Assembly: GCA_900318885.1 (NCBI GenBank) | Contig: ONMN01000029.1 | Span: 1-64,000 of the forward strand | DNA: 64,000 nucleotides | Direction of reading: 5' to 3' | DNA from: an uncultured Prevotellaceae bacterium | Lineage (GTDB): Bacteria > Bacteroidota > Bacteroidia > Bacteroidales > Bacteroidaceae | Shown: piece by piece, positions 45,083 through 53,636 of the stretch | Numbering within the stretch: the first letter of the stretch is position 1 | Layout: every line of letters begins with the position of its first letter | Translations under genes and position numbers: made by a program | The notes under the pieces: model-generated | The model's database searches: none | What the model was told of the DNA's origin: nothing | The model's input: the letters and a program-made list of their open reading frames with translations, nothing else

Positions 45083-45628
45083 ATGAAGAAGTTGTTTACC
45101 TATCTGACAATGGCCCTCGTGACAGTAACGATGTTTACCAGCTGCGACAAACTCTGGCGCGACAGTGAGGACCGCGAAGAAGCCTACACCCTCGAAGGCA
45201 CCTGGACGGGATATATCGACACCTACATCTACGACCGTTACGGACTCTCGGGCGACAGCTATCGCACCACCATGTATTTCGAGCGTGAAAATAGCTACGG
45301 AGGCTGGGGCTACGAAGTTGACTATGACATGTATAGCCGCTACGACGACTATTACTACTGCGAGTTCACGTGGGAGGTTTACGGTGGCGAAATCCGCATC
45401 CGCTATGCCGACAGTTGGAACGATGTCTATATCTATGACTATTCCCTTAGCGACTACCACTTCTCTGGTTACATGGATGACGGCACCTCACGCGATATCC
45501 ACTTCAGCCTGAGTTACGACGACCGCTTCGACTGGGGTTACTGGACACGCTCCTTCACCCGCAGCGCCGATCACAAAAATGTTAAGGCCAGCGGCAAGTT
45601 CGCCGAAGCTCTCAAAAACAAGGAATAA
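45083..45628 (+). CDS. Tyr/Asp-rich lipoprotein of unknown function
   Basis: 181 residues. Signal peptide with lipobox FTSC (Cys about residue 20), so it is anchored in a membrane. The body is very rich in Tyr and Asp (YIDTYIYDRYGLSGDSYR; DYDMYSRYDDYYY) with a pattern of beta strands, like a small lipocalin-type or beta-barrel domain. YTLEGTWTGYI resembles the start of Bacteroidetes lipocalin-like proteins. Function unknown. It has its own promoter and a strong terminator. Confidence 0.72.
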   Translation: MKKLFTYLTMALVTVTMFTSCDKLWRDSEDREEAYTLEGTWTGYIDTYIYDRYGLSGDSYRTTMYFERENSYGGWGYEVDYDMYSRYDDYYYCEFTWEVYGGEIRIRYADSWNDVYIYDYSLSDYHFSGYMDDGTSRDIHFSLSYDDRFDWGYWTRSFTRSADHKNVKASGKFAEALKNKE

Positions 45629-45653
45629 GCTTCCGATATAACATAATAGCAAT

Positions 45654-45682
45654 AGAGGCCTCCCTGCAGGGAAGCCTCTTTC
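45654..45682. terminator. Bidirectional terminator between the lipoprotein and cysE genes
   Basis: AGAGGC (45654-45659) and GCCTCT (45674-45679) enclose an inner dyad TCCCTGCAGGGA, followed by a pyrimidine run. Confidence 0.82.
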
Positions 45683-45691
45683 CTTTGCCTG

Positions 45692-46600
45692 TTATATCCC
45701 GAGACCGCCGTCGAAGGACGTCTCGACGGCTTTCGACTGCTGGATGCGAGAGTAGGGGGGCACGTTGTTGGTAACCCAGATGTTGCCTCCGATGACAGAG
45801 TGGTGGCCGATGGTGATGCGGCCGAGGATGGAAGCATTGGAATATACCGTGACGTAATCCTCGATGATGGGGTGACGCGGTACGTTGAGAATATTGCCGT
45901 TCTCATCGTACTTGAAACTCTTGGCACCAAGGGTAACGCCCTGATAGAGCGTGACGTGATTGCCAATGATACACGTCTCGCCAATGACGACGCCAGTGCC
46001 GTGGTCGATGGCGAAATATTCGCCAATCTGTGCACCCGGATGAATGTCGATGCCCGTCTTGGAATGGGCCTGCTCGGTGATGATACGCGGTATGACGGGC
46101 ACTTTCAGTTCATGCAGTTTGTGGGCAATGCGGTAGTGCGTCATCGTGTTGACGACGGGATAGCAGAAGATGACCTCACCGTAGTTAGGTGCGGCAGGGT
46201 CGTTGTCGAACATGGCCTGAACGTCAGTATAGAGCAGACGTTTGATTTCAGGCAATGCGTCGATGAACTCCAGTGTCAGCCGTTCTGCTTCTTCGTAAAT
46301 CTGCTGCTTGGTCTTGATGGCCTCGCAGTCCTCACAGAATTGTAGTCCGTGGGCTATCTCCTTGCGGAGCAGACGGGAGAGTTCCTGCATGTGTACACCG
46401 ATGTAGTACGAGCGTATGTTCTCGTCGGATTGGCGCTTGTTGAAATAGTCTGGGAAGATGATATTCTTCACGAGACTGACTATCTGCCTGACCTGTTCGA
46501 CGGAGGGTAGGGGCGCATCGATAGCGGGCATCATGCTCACCTCCTCCTCAGTCATCTTGGACAGCAGACTGACATTCTTTAATAGTATGTCGTTATTCAT
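45692..46600 (-). CDS. cysE: Serine O-acetyltransferase
   Basis: 302 residues. Acetylates serine with acetyl-CoA, the first step of cysteine synthesis. The N-terminal helical domain (1-170) precedes a left-handed beta-helix of hexapeptide repeats: GIDIHPGAQIGEYFAIDHGTGVVIGET with the catalytic Asp-His and GNHVTLYQGVTLGAKSF. The long helical N-terminus matches the EpsC/plant-like serine acetyltransferases. It is 35 bases after the LytTR regulator, so it may be the last gene of the efflux operon; a role linked to thiols or oxidative stress is speculative. Confidence 0.92.
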   Translation of the reverse strand: MNNDILLKNVSLLSKMTEEEVSMMPAIDAPLPSVEQVRQIVSLVKNIIFPDYFNKRQSDENIRSYYIGVHMQELSRLLRKEIAHGLQFCEDCEAIKTKQQIYEEAERLTLEFIDALPEIKRLLYTDVQAMFDNDPAAPNYGEVIFCYPVVNTMTHYRIAHKLHELKVPVIPRIITEQAHSKTGIDIHPGAQIGEYFAIDHGTGVVIGETCIIGNHVTLYQGVTLGAKSFKYDENGNILNVPRHPIIEDYVTVYSNASILGRITIGHHSVIGGNIWVTNNVPPYSRIQQSKAVETSFDGGLGI

Positions 46601-46635
46601 TTTATTTGTTATTTATTATTTAGGTCACAGGCCGC

Positions 46636-47346
46636 TTATGCCAGCGTGTGATTGTCAAAATACTCCTGGACGTCTTCCTTGTAGGAATCGGAGATGGGGA
46701 TGTGCTCGTCGCCGAAAACAATGCGGAAACGGTCTATCTGCTGGGCTTTCGTCATGTGGACAATGTAGCTGCGATGGGTGCGCTGGAACTCAGGACGCGG
46801 AAGATAGTCCTCGAGTTTCTTCATGTTCATCAGACTCATGATTTTCGTACCGTCCTCCAGATAGAAGCGGACATAGTCCTTGAGACCTTCGATGTAGAGG
46901 ATGTCGTCGAGTGAGATGCGAATGAGTTTGTAGTCGCTCTTGACAAACATGAAACGGTCCTGGGCGGTAGCCATCTGGCGTTGGGTGACGCTAAACCAGT
47001 CAAGGGCCTTGTTGGCAGCCTTCAGGAAGTCGTCGTACGAGATGGGTTTCATGAGATAGTCGAGTGCCGACACCTTGTAGCCTTCGATGGCATACTGCTG
47101 GAAGGCGGTGGTGAAGATAATCTTTGTTCCTGAAGGCAGGATCTTGGCAAACTCGATGCCGCTGAGTTCAGGCATCTGGATGTCGAGGAACAGCAGCTGT
47201 GCAGGATGGTCGCGCAGCTCCTTCATGGCCTCGAGAGCCGAGCCATAGGTGCCTATGAGGTTGAGGAACGGAGTCTTCTCTGTGTAGCTCTTGAGCAGTC
47301 CTGCTGCCAAGGGCTCGTCGTCGATAATGGCGCAATTAATCGTCAT
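46636..47346 (-). CDS. LytTR-type response regulator
   Basis: 236 residues. The receiver domain (1-120) has the acidic pair in AIIDDEP, the phospho-acceptor Asp in LLFLDIQMPELSG (about 55), the Thr in IIFTTAF and the Lys in LMKPIS. The C-terminal LytTR DNA-binding domain begins near 140 (RFMFVKSDYKLIRISLDDILYIEGL) and ends with RTHRSYIVH. It is 19 bases after its LytS-type kinase and in the same operon as the efflux genes, so autoregulation of efflux is likely. Confidence 0.93.
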   Translation of the reverse strand: MTINCAIIDDEPLAAGLLKSYTEKTPFLNLIGTYGSALEAMKELRDHPAQLLFLDIQMPELSGIEFAKILPSGTKIIFTTAFQQYAIEGYKVSALDYLMKPISYDDFLKAANKALDWFSVTQRQMATAQDRFMFVKSDYKLIRISLDDILYIEGLKDYVRFYLEDGTKIMSLMNMKKLEDYLPRPEFQRTHRSYIVHMTKAQQIDRFRIVFGDEHIPISDSYKEDVQEYFDNHTLA

Positions 47347-47365
47347 AATGTTTTCGTATAAAATG

Positions 47366-48433
47366 TTAAATTCTTAATTTACTGTTTGATTCTTTCCAAT
47401 CGGTGATTTTTATGTGCGCACGATACTCCTTGCCGTCGGCAGAAGGACCCTTCTCCCACGTATGGTGTTTGAAATAGGCCAGCTCCAAACGGCGCTGCAC
47501 CTGCTGGAGTCCGATGCCGTGACCGCTGTGGTCGCCGGCAGCCTTGGGGTGGTTGGAGTTGACAATGTCGCACGTAATCTGATGTTCGTCGGCATCAATG
47601 TTGATATGGATGAACGACGGCTCGGTGGGGCTGACCCCATGCTTGAAGGCATTCTCGACGAGCGAGATGAAAATCATGGGGGCAATATCAATCTGCGCGG
47701 TACGGATGGCGTACTGGAACTTGATATCGACGTTCTGTGGCAGACGGATGCGCATGAGGTTGACATAGTTCTGCAGGAATTCCACCTCGTCCTTCAACGG
47801 CACGGTAGGTTGCTGATAGTCGTACAGAATATGGCGCAGCATCTTTGACAGTTCCTGGATGGCCTCCTGTGCCTTGGGTGTGTCAAAGGCCGTCAGCGCG
47901 TAGATATTATTCAGCGTGTTGAGCAGGAAGTGGGGATTGATCTGGTTGCGCAGATTGCTCAGTTCGGCCGTAGCCCTTGCCGTCTCGGCGGCTTTGCGGG
48001 CTTGGTCTGCCCACATCCATTGCTGTGCGAGTTTGATGCATGTGGCTGCGGTGGCGAAGATGATGAAGTTGATGCTGTCGCGGATGATGAACAGGATGGC
48101 GTCGAGCATATCAGGCTCTCGTCGTGCGGTGTGGAACAGGTCGTTGGTGAAGTCCATCCAGTATTGCTGGAAGGCAACGAACACAATGATCATCACCAGG
48201 TTGATGAGCAGGAAGTAACGGTGCTTTCCTTCTACGAAGTAACGTGGTGTGAGCCACATGTAGTTGGCGTAGAACACCACCATGAGCAACAGCGACGGCA
48301 TGCAGTTCATGACATACAGCAACATGGGCATGCCTGTACCCCTCATATACTGCATGGGTGATAAGAACATGTAGGCCCAGAACACCACATGCAAGAATAC
48401 CTTCATCCGTCGGTCCAATATCGCTTTTCCCAT
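47366..48433 (-). CDS. LytS/YehU-type sensor histidine kinase
   Basis: 355 residues. Four membrane helices fill residues about 10-150 with no large outside domain. The phospho-acceptor box is QINPHFLLNTLNNIYAL (about 168), typical of the His_kinase (PF06580) family, and the C-terminal ATPase domain carries the N-box SLVENAFKHGV and the G-box DHSGHGIGLQQVQRRL. It starts 4 bases after the ABC permease ends, so kinase and transporter are made together and may form a sensing module for envelope stress or peptides. Confidence 0.92.
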   Translation of the reverse strand: MGKAILDRRMKVFLHVVFWAYMFLSPMQYMRGTGMPMLLYVMNCMPSLLLMVVFYANYMWLTPRYFVEGKHRYFLLINLVMIIVFVAFQQYWMDFTNDLFHTARREPDMLDAILFIIRDSINFIIFATAATCIKLAQQWMWADQARKAAETARATAELSNLRNQINPHFLLNTLNNIYALTAFDTPKAQEAIQELSKMLRHILYDYQQPTVPLKDEVEFLQNYVNLMRIRLPQNVDIKFQYAIRTAQIDIAPMIFISLVENAFKHGVSPTEPSFIHINIDADEHQITCDIVNSNHPKAAGDHSGHGIGLQQVQRRLELAYFKHHTWEKGPSADGKEYRAHIKITDWKESNSKLRI

Positions 48434-48437
48434 CTTG

Positions 48438-49652
48438 TTATTCGTGTCTGATAGCTTCTATAGGATCCATATTTGCTGCCTTCTGGGCAGGGATGTAACC
48501 AAAGAGTACGCCTATGAATACACAGACGAGGAACGAGACGTAGATGGACCACGCAGGGACGCTCGACGGCATGCCGACGATGGCAAGCCCGGCACTGGCC
48601 GAACAACCTACGAGAATGCCGATGAGTCCGCCTGTGACGGAGATGAGCACCGACTCAATAAGGAACTGCAGCGAGATGACGGGTCCTGTGGCTCCCACGG
48701 CCATACGCAAACCAATCTCCTTGGTGCGCTCCGTTACTGACACCAGCATGATGTTCATGATGCCGATACCAGCCACGAGTAGTGAGAATGCCGCTGCGAC
48801 GACGAGAATCAGCGTGACGGTATCCATCGTCGACGACATCGTCTCCATCATCTCCGCCTGTGAGCGGATGGTGAAGTCGTCAGCAGCCTCGCCCTTCAGT
48901 TTGTGATTGTCGCGCAGCATCTGAGTCAGTTCCTCGATGGCTGCATCGGAGAGTTCCTCGGTGAGTGCCGAGCAGACGATGCTCGAGAAATAGGTCTGTG
49001 CAACGATACGCTTCATGACGGTGGTATAGGGGGCAATGATGACGTTGTCCTGGTCCATACCCCACGAGTTGTAACCCTTCGACTTCAGCACACCGATGAC
49101 GCGCATGGGAATGCTCTTGAAGCGGATGGTCTTGCCAATGGGGTCGTGACCGTTGAACAGCTCCTTAACGATGGTGGCACCAACGACGCACACCTTCGCG
49201 GCCTTGCGGATGTCTTCCTCGGTGAAGCAGTCGCCCTGTTCGACAGGCCATTGCTTGATGTCGAGGTAATCGATGGATTCACCGTACATCGAGGCGTTGG
49301 TATTGTTGTTACCGTAGATGGCCTGACCGGAAGCGGTGACCTCAGGAGACACTTTGGTCACAAATTTCTTCTCGCGCATGATGCGTTCGTAGTCGGCCAT
49401 CTTCAATGTCTGCATGGCTGACGGGTCCTGACGCACACCACCACGCATGTCGGCTCCCGGACGGATGGTCAGCAGGTTGGTACCCATCGTCGAAAGTTCC
49501 TGACGGATGCTCTCCTTCGAGCCCTGTCCGATGGACATCATGATGATGACCGCTGCCACACCGATGATGATACCTAGCATCGAGAGGAACGACCGCATCT
49601 TGTTGTTGGCCACGGCCTTCAGGCTTACCTTGAATAAATTCGATATGTTCAT
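48438..49652 (-). CDS. MacB-type ABC transporter permease
   Basis: 404 residues from ATG 49652. Translation could begin upstream at 49739, but that stretch is a repeat hairpin. One N-terminal helix (LSMLGIIIGVAAVIIMMSIG), a large periplasmic domain (about 45-275) and three C-terminal helices (VTLILVVAAAFSLLVAGIGIMN; ESVLISVTGGLIGILVG; VSFLVCVFIGVLFGY) match MacB and FtsX folds. VTERTKEIGLRMAVGA is the family signature next to the membrane. It works with the ATPase encoded just upstream; in E. coli these two parts are one protein. Confidence 0.9.
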   Translation of the reverse strand: MNISNLFKVSLKAVANNKMRSFLSMLGIIIGVAAVIIMMSIGQGSKESIRQELSTMGTNLLTIRPGADMRGGVRQDPSAMQTLKMADYERIMREKKFVTKVSPEVTASGQAIYGNNNTNASMYGESIDYLDIKQWPVEQGDCFTEEDIRKAAKVCVVGATIVKELFNGHDPIGKTIRFKSIPMRVIGVLKSKGYNSWGMDQDNVIIAPYTTVMKRIVAQTYFSSIVCSALTEELSDAAIEELTQMLRDNHKLKGEAADDFTIRSQAEMMETMSSTMDTVTLILVVAAAFSLLVAGIGIMNIMLVSVTERTKEIGLRMAVGATGPVISLQFLIESVLISVTGGLIGILVGCSASAGLAIVGMPSSVPAWSIYVSFLVCVFIGVLFGYIPAQKAANMDPIEAIRHE

Positions 49653-49742
49653 AATTTCACTACGTTCATTATGACTTTTGTCACGACTCGGCAAAATTCG
49701 AACAAGTTCGATTTTGCTCTCGCTGTTCCAAAAGTTCATTTT
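49653..49742 (-). repeat. Hairpin element in the spacer between ABC ATPase and permease
   Basis: Plus strand GCAAAATTCGAAC (49691-49703), AA, GTTCGATTTTGC (49706-49717), one bulge. On the minus strand it is preceded by GCGAGA and followed by CCGAGTCG, like the frames of the elements at 39855 and 55634. Confidence 0.7.
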
Positions 49743-50498
49743 TTAATCATCCTGTGGAATGGGCAGGGCGGCGAGGGCCTCGGCTGCCGACTTGATATTC
49801 GTATTGATGGTGTCTTCGCGAATCTTGCCGTCGCGCAGATTGATGTTACGCGAGGAAAACTCGGCAATTTCAGGATTGTGGGTCACGAAAATGATGGTGT
49901 GGCCCTTACGGTAGAGTTCCTGAAACAGTACCAGCATCTCAAACGATGTACGCGTGTCTAGGTTACCAGTGGCCTCGTCAGCCAACAGCACGGCGGGTTC
50001 GTTGACCAGCGCACGGGCAATGGCCACGCGCTGCATCTGACCACCCGACATCTCGTTGGACTTATGTTCCAGACGGTCACCAAGACCTACGGCCTGCAGG
50101 GCTTTGATGGCGGCCTCGCGACGTTGCTGGGCATTGTATTTCGAGTTATACATCAGAGGCAACTCCACATTCTCTACGGCTGTGGTCTTCGCCAGCAGGT
50201 TGTAGTTCTGGAATACGAAGCCGATCTTCTGGTTGCGCAGGTGGGCACGCTGGGTTTTCGACATCGTGCGAACGCTGATGCCGTCCAGAAAGTATTCGCC
50301 CGACGTAGGCGTATCCAGACAGCCCAATTGGTTGAGCAGCGTCGACTTGCCTGAGCCCGAAGTTCCCTGGATGGTGACAAACTCGCCCTCGTAGATTTTG
50401 AACGAGACACCACGCAGCGCCTTCACCGTCTCAGAGCCTACCTGGAAGTAGCGCTTGACGTTCTGCAACTCGATGACTACTTTTCTTTCTTCATTCAT
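49743..50498 (-). CDS. MacB-type ABC transporter ATPase
   Basis: 251 residues from ATG 50498; a GTG 9 bases earlier is possible. Walker A is GTSGSGKSTLLNQLG, the Q-loop is FVFQNYNLL, the signature is MSGGQMQRVAIARAL and Walker B is AVLLADEAT, followed by the H-loop FVTHNPE. It belongs to the LolD/MacB group. It lies between the adaptor and permease genes; the 40-base 5' spacer consists of 7-base repeats that run into the start codon. Confidence 0.93.
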   Translation of the reverse strand: MNEERKVVIELQNVKRYFQVGSETVKALRGVSFKIYEGEFVTIQGTSGSGKSTLLNQLGCLDTPTSGEYFLDGISVRTMSKTQRAHLRNQKIGFVFQNYNLLAKTTAVENVELPLMYNSKYNAQQRREAAIKALQAVGLGDRLEHKSNEMSGGQMQRVAIARALVNEPAVLLADEATGNLDTRTSFEMLVLFQELYRKGHTIIFVTHNPEIAEFSSRNINLRDGKIREDTINTNIKSAAEALAALPIPQDD

Positions 50499-50547
50499 AC
50501 ATCTCACTTCTTACATCTAACATCTTACATCAGCCTTCTTACTTCTT
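50497..50547 (-). repeat. 7-base tandem micro-repeat between adaptor and ABC ATPase genes
   Basis: Minus strand: GAAGTAA (holding the adaptor stop codon), GAAGGCT, GATGTAA, GATGTTA, GATGTAA, GAAGTGA, GATGTATG. The final unit contains the ATG at 50498. Confidence 0.87.
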
Positions 50548-51735
50548 CGGCTGCTGATTACCGCCCTGTTGGTTTCTGTTGTTACGCGGACGTGGCATGA
50601 AGGGGTTCTGGGCCTGCTGGCCTGCTTCCTCTTCACCACCGCTCAGTGTGAAGTCGACAAGCACCTCGGTGCCTTCGCTGATGCCACTGATAATCTCGGT
50701 GAGCATGCCGTTGGTGGTTCCTACCTGTACGGCATGAGCCTTGAAGACGTTACCCTCCAATGTCCATACCTTCGTGGGCGCTTCGACATCCTCAATGCTC
50801 TGACCCTCTGAGAGCAGGGCCTCGGTGGGCATGAATCGCAGCGCCTTGGCAGGAGCGGCGAGCACGTCGTTCTTCTCAAGGGTGAAGATAGTAACGTTGG
50901 CTGTGAGACCGGGCTTCAGCTTCAGGTCGTTGTTGGGGGCAGAGATGACCACCTCGTAGGTCACCACGTTGCTCTCCGTCGTTGCCTGCTGGCGTACTTG
51001 CGTCACCTGACCCTCAAACTTATCGTCAGGATAAGCATCGACGGTGAACGACACGCGCTGACCTTCCTTCACACCACCGATGTCGGCCTCGTCGATATCG
51101 GCAATGACGCGCATGTCTGTCAGGTCTTGGGCGATGGTGAACAGCTCAGGGGTGTTGAACGACGCAGCAACGGTCTGACCTTCCTCAACGCTCTTCGACA
51201 GCACGACGCCGTCGATAGGCGAGGTGATGGTGGCGTAGCCCAAATTGGTCTGTGCCTTCTGCACGTTCTCACGGCTCGAACGTACCGTCTGCTGGGCTTT
51301 GTCGAACGACAGGCGGGCATTCTCGTAGTCGTTGGCCGATATGAGACCCTTGTCGAACAATGTCTTGTAACGGTTGTAATTGGCGGTCTCGTAGTTCAGC
51401 GTGCTCTGCGCACTCGACAGGTCGGCCTTGGCACGGTTCAGCTCGCTGATGAGGTTGGTCTTGTCGAGTTCGGCAATAATCTGACCTTTCTTCACGATGG
51501 AGTTGTAGTCGACATAGAGTTTCGACACGATACCTGACACCTGTGTACCTACGGTGACGGAGGTAACGGGCTCGATGGTTCCCGTAGCAGTAATCGACGT
51601 GCTGATGTTCTGCTTCTCTACCTTGGCAGTAGAAAACTCTGCCTTTTGTTCTTTTTTGCCGCCTGAACACATCCGGACGACGAGGGCTACGACCACTACG
51701 GCGGCTATGCCCATCCAAACTTTCTTGTTCTTCAT
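50539..51735 (-). CDS. MacA-type periplasmic adaptor (HlyD/RND family)
   Basis: 398 residues. One N-terminal membrane helix (VWMGIAAVVVVALVVRMCSG), then the lipoyl half-motifs GTIEPVTSVTVGTQVSGIV and GYATITSPIDGVVLSKSV around a coiled-coil hairpin (about 90-165), then the beta-barrel and membrane-proximal domains. The end (RPRNNRNQQGGNQQPKK) is a Gln/Asn-rich tail. It links the MacB-type transporter to TolC. It lies 22 bases after the TolC gene and is followed by the ATPase. Confidence 0.92.
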   Translation of the reverse strand: MKNKKVWMGIAAVVVVALVVRMCSGGKKEQKAEFSTAKVEKQNISTSITATGTIEPVTSVTVGTQVSGIVSKLYVDYNSIVKKGQIIAELDKTNLISELNRAKADLSSAQSTLNYETANYNRYKTLFDKGLISANDYENARLSFDKAQQTVRSSRENVQKAQTNLGYATITSPIDGVVLSKSVEEGQTVAASFNTPELFTIAQDLTDMRVIADIDEADIGGVKEGQRVSFTVDAYPDDKFEGQVTQVRQQATTESNVVTYEVVISAPNNDLKLKPGLTANVTIFTLEKNDVLAAPAKALRFMPTEALLSEGQSIEDVEAPTKVWTLEGNVFKAHAVQVGTTNGMLTEIISGISEGTEVLVDFTLSGGEEEAGQQAQNPFMPRPRNNRNQQGGNQQPKK

Positions 51736-51757
51736 ATCTTTGTTTTATTTTTACTTC

Positions 51758-53056
51758 TTACAACTTCATCGTCTCTCCTTCGTAGAATTTCAGCAGCTGC
51801 AGGTTGACGATAGTCATATATTTCGACTGCAACTTGTTCTGCTGGGCTTGCAACAGCTTGTCCTTGCCTGCCAACAGCTCGACGATGTTCTTCATACCCA
51901 GGTTAAACTGTTCCTGCAGGAGGTTGTACGACTCCTGCTCGCTCTCTACCGATGCAGACGACGAACGGAACTTCTCTTGGTTGTTGATGGCATTGAGCCA
52001 GTATTGCTCGATGGTCTCAAACAGGTCAGCTTCCTCATTCTTCAACGTCAGACGTGCCTGCTCTTGGGCGATGAGCGCCTTCTGGACATTGGTCTTGGTC
52101 TTACGTCCGTCAAACAGGGGAATCGATATGCCCACACCTGCCGATGTGCCGAAATTGGTCTTCATCTGTTTGCCCCAGGAGGTCGATGACGACGAGAAGG
52201 TGGATGTGCCTGCGCTACCGGTCATACTGACGGTGGGCATCCAGCCGGCTTTCGCTATCTTTAGCTGTAGCTTGCTCGATTCAATCCCCAGCTGGGCACT
52301 TTGAATCTCAGGCCGTTGCAGAAGTGCGGTCTCGTAAACCTTTTGCAAGGAGGGAACTTCTTCCAATGCCTGCGTGTCGGTAGATGATGGACTGGCAATG
52401 TCGAATTCCATGACACCAGTCAGTTGTAGCAGTTTCTTCAGTTGCAGCTTGTAGTTCGACAACTGCGTTTCCGCCTCCACGACGTTGTATTCGCTGGAAG
52501 CACGCTGGGCAGTAAGCTGCGCAAGGTCGGCCTTCGACATTTGACCGACTTCGACCATCTGCTGACCGCGTTCCTCGTTCTTCTTGCTGGTTTCCAGACT
52601 CTGACGGTTCACCTCGATAGCCTCCTTCTGATAGAGAATCTGCACATACAGCTTGGCAATGGCTTCCTGAACGCTGTTCGACGACTCCAGTACCGTGAGC
52701 TCTGAGTCCTGCTCCTTGAGCTTGTTCAGTTTCAGCTGGTTAGTGTTCTGACCGCCATTCCATACGGTCCACTGGGCATTCACTGTGTAAGTGCCGCTAT
52801 ACGACACCTTATCCGTAAGCAGATCGTCCCACGGGTCGTAGTTGACGCCTTGATTAGTCGATGCCGACACAGTAGGGAGTAGGGCGGCTTTCGACTGCTT
52901 GACATCCTCCGCAGCACTTTTCTGTGTCAGTCTGATTTGCTGCAAATCGATGTTGTTCTCCATAGCGTAGTTGATGCAGTCCTCCAAGGTCCATTGTTTT
53001 TGGGCATGGACACCAAGACTCACCAGCGCGGTCATCAATAAAAATGTTTTCTTCAT
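51758..53056 (-). CDS. TolC-family outer membrane efflux protein
   Basis: 432 residues from ATG 53056 (MKKTFLLMTALVSLGVHAQ, a signal peptide); the longer frame covers the leader. Two repeats of the TolC pattern are seen: WTLEDCINYAMENNIDLQQIR at the mature start and the second half with LQRPEIQSAQLGIESSKLQLKIAKAG. Coiled-coil helices with the usual LTAQRASSEYNVVEAETQL follow. It forms the outer-membrane channel. First gene of the tolC-adaptor-ATPase-permease-kinase-regulator-cysE operon. Confidence 0.92.
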   Translation of the reverse strand: MKKTFLLMTALVSLGVHAQKQWTLEDCINYAMENNIDLQQIRLTQKSAAEDVKQSKAALLPTVSASTNQGVNYDPWDDLLTDKVSYSGTYTVNAQWTVWNGGQNTNQLKLNKLKEQDSELTVLESSNSVQEAIAKLYVQILYQKEAIEVNRQSLETSKKNEERGQQMVEVGQMSKADLAQLTAQRASSEYNVVEAETQLSNYKLQLKKLLQLTGVMEFDIASPSSTDTQALEEVPSLQKVYETALLQRPEIQSAQLGIESSKLQLKIAKAGWMPTVSMTGSAGTSTFSSSSTSWGKQMKTNFGTSAGVGISIPLFDGRKTKTNVQKALIAQEQARLTLKNEEADLFETIEQYWLNAINNQEKFRSSSASVESEQESYNLLQEQFNLGMKNIVELLAGKDKLLQAQQNKLQSKYMTIVNLQLLKFYEGETMKL

Positions 53057-53119
53057 TTTCTTTACCTTATTATATATATATTGTCTCTTCGAGTAATGGA
53101 ATAATTCATTTTGCCGATG

Positions 53120-53127
53120 CAAAAGTA
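53120..53127 (-). promoter_or_regulatory. -7 element of the efflux operon
   Basis: TACTTTTG on the minus strand, 63 bases before ATG 53056. Confidence 0.6.
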
Positions 53128-53232
53128 TAGAATATCGACGAAATAACCAAAAATATTAGATGCAATTTTTCTTTTAGTAGGAATAATTATATAATTCTTC
53201 TATGATATTATCCAAATTAACGATATTTTAAC

Positions 53233-53475
53233 GCATGTCGAGCCCTGCAACAACAAAAGAAGTCCGACAAAAATCGGACTTCGTTGTTGCGGAGGCAGGA
53301 CTTGTCATCGTTTGCTTGCAAACGCTTTGACCTTGGTCAAAGAACTGCGACCGGGAGCATGTCGAGCCCTGCAACAACAAAAGAAGTCCGACAAAAATCG
53401 GACTTCGTTGTTGCGGAGGCAGGACTCGAACATGCGACCTCCAGGTTATGAGCCTGGCGAGCTACCAACTGCGAC
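53233..53475. repeat. Tandem 119-base repeat built on a tRNA 3' end and hairpin terminator
   Basis: Two copies (53233-53351 and 53357-53475). Each has an identical 70-base block (53233-53302, 53357-53426), then a different 40-base cassette, then AACTGCGAC. The block is itself an imperfect inverted repeat centred on AAGTCCGA-CAAAAA-TCGGACTT. In copy 2 the cassette is the anticodon arm and part of the T-arm of a tRNA-Met; in copy 1 it includes two perfect hairpins with TT centres (53309-53324 and 53325-53342). Confidence 0.9.
53411..53473 (-). pseudogene. Truncated tRNA-Met(CAT)
   Basis: The minus strand shows CCAGG-CTCATAA-CCTGG (anticodon CAT), D-loop AGTTGGTA with GCTC, T-loop TTCGAGT and the 3' acceptor strand CTCCGCA plus A. 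The matching 5' acceptor strand is absent; the sequence before GCAGTTGG is AAAAATAGTC. Half of the D-stem and one T-stem pair are also broken. It is therefore a 3' fragment, not a working tRNA. Confidence 0.7.
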
Positions 53476-53484
53476 TATTTTTTG

Positions 53485-53562
53485 AAATAGCCAAATATTT
53501 CACCATATTTTCGCATATTTTTCCTCTTTTCAAACATTTTACGTCGAAAAGTTTGGCTATTT
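53485..53562. promoter_or_regulatory. Inverted repeat upstream of tetR, candidate operator
   Basis: AAATAGCCAAA (53485-53495) and its exact complement TTTGGCTATTT (53552-53562), 56 bases apart. The right arm overlaps the TTTG of the tetR promoter. Between them lie A/T tracts. It could bind the TetR protein and control both tetR and the divergent efflux operon. Confidence 0.45.
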
Positions 53563-53583
53563 GCGAAGTATTTTTTAATTTTG
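53552..53583 (+). promoter_or_regulatory. Promoter of tetR-fabG-queC
   Basis: TTTG (53552-53555), 20 bases, TAATTTTG (53576-53583), ATG 53637. Confidence 0.75.
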
Positions 53584-53636
53584 CACACGATATGAGTACT
53601 GTGCAATCATAAAACTGGTACAGGAGGACTGATAAT

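Noticed and set aside
53233-53475. CRISPR array
   Set aside because: Only two copies, the block is 70 bases with internal terminator and tRNA sequence, and no cas gene is in the window.
53411-53480. An intact tRNA-Met gene
   Set aside because: Anticodon and T arms are present, but the 5' acceptor strand is missing and the D-stem and T-stem are damaged.
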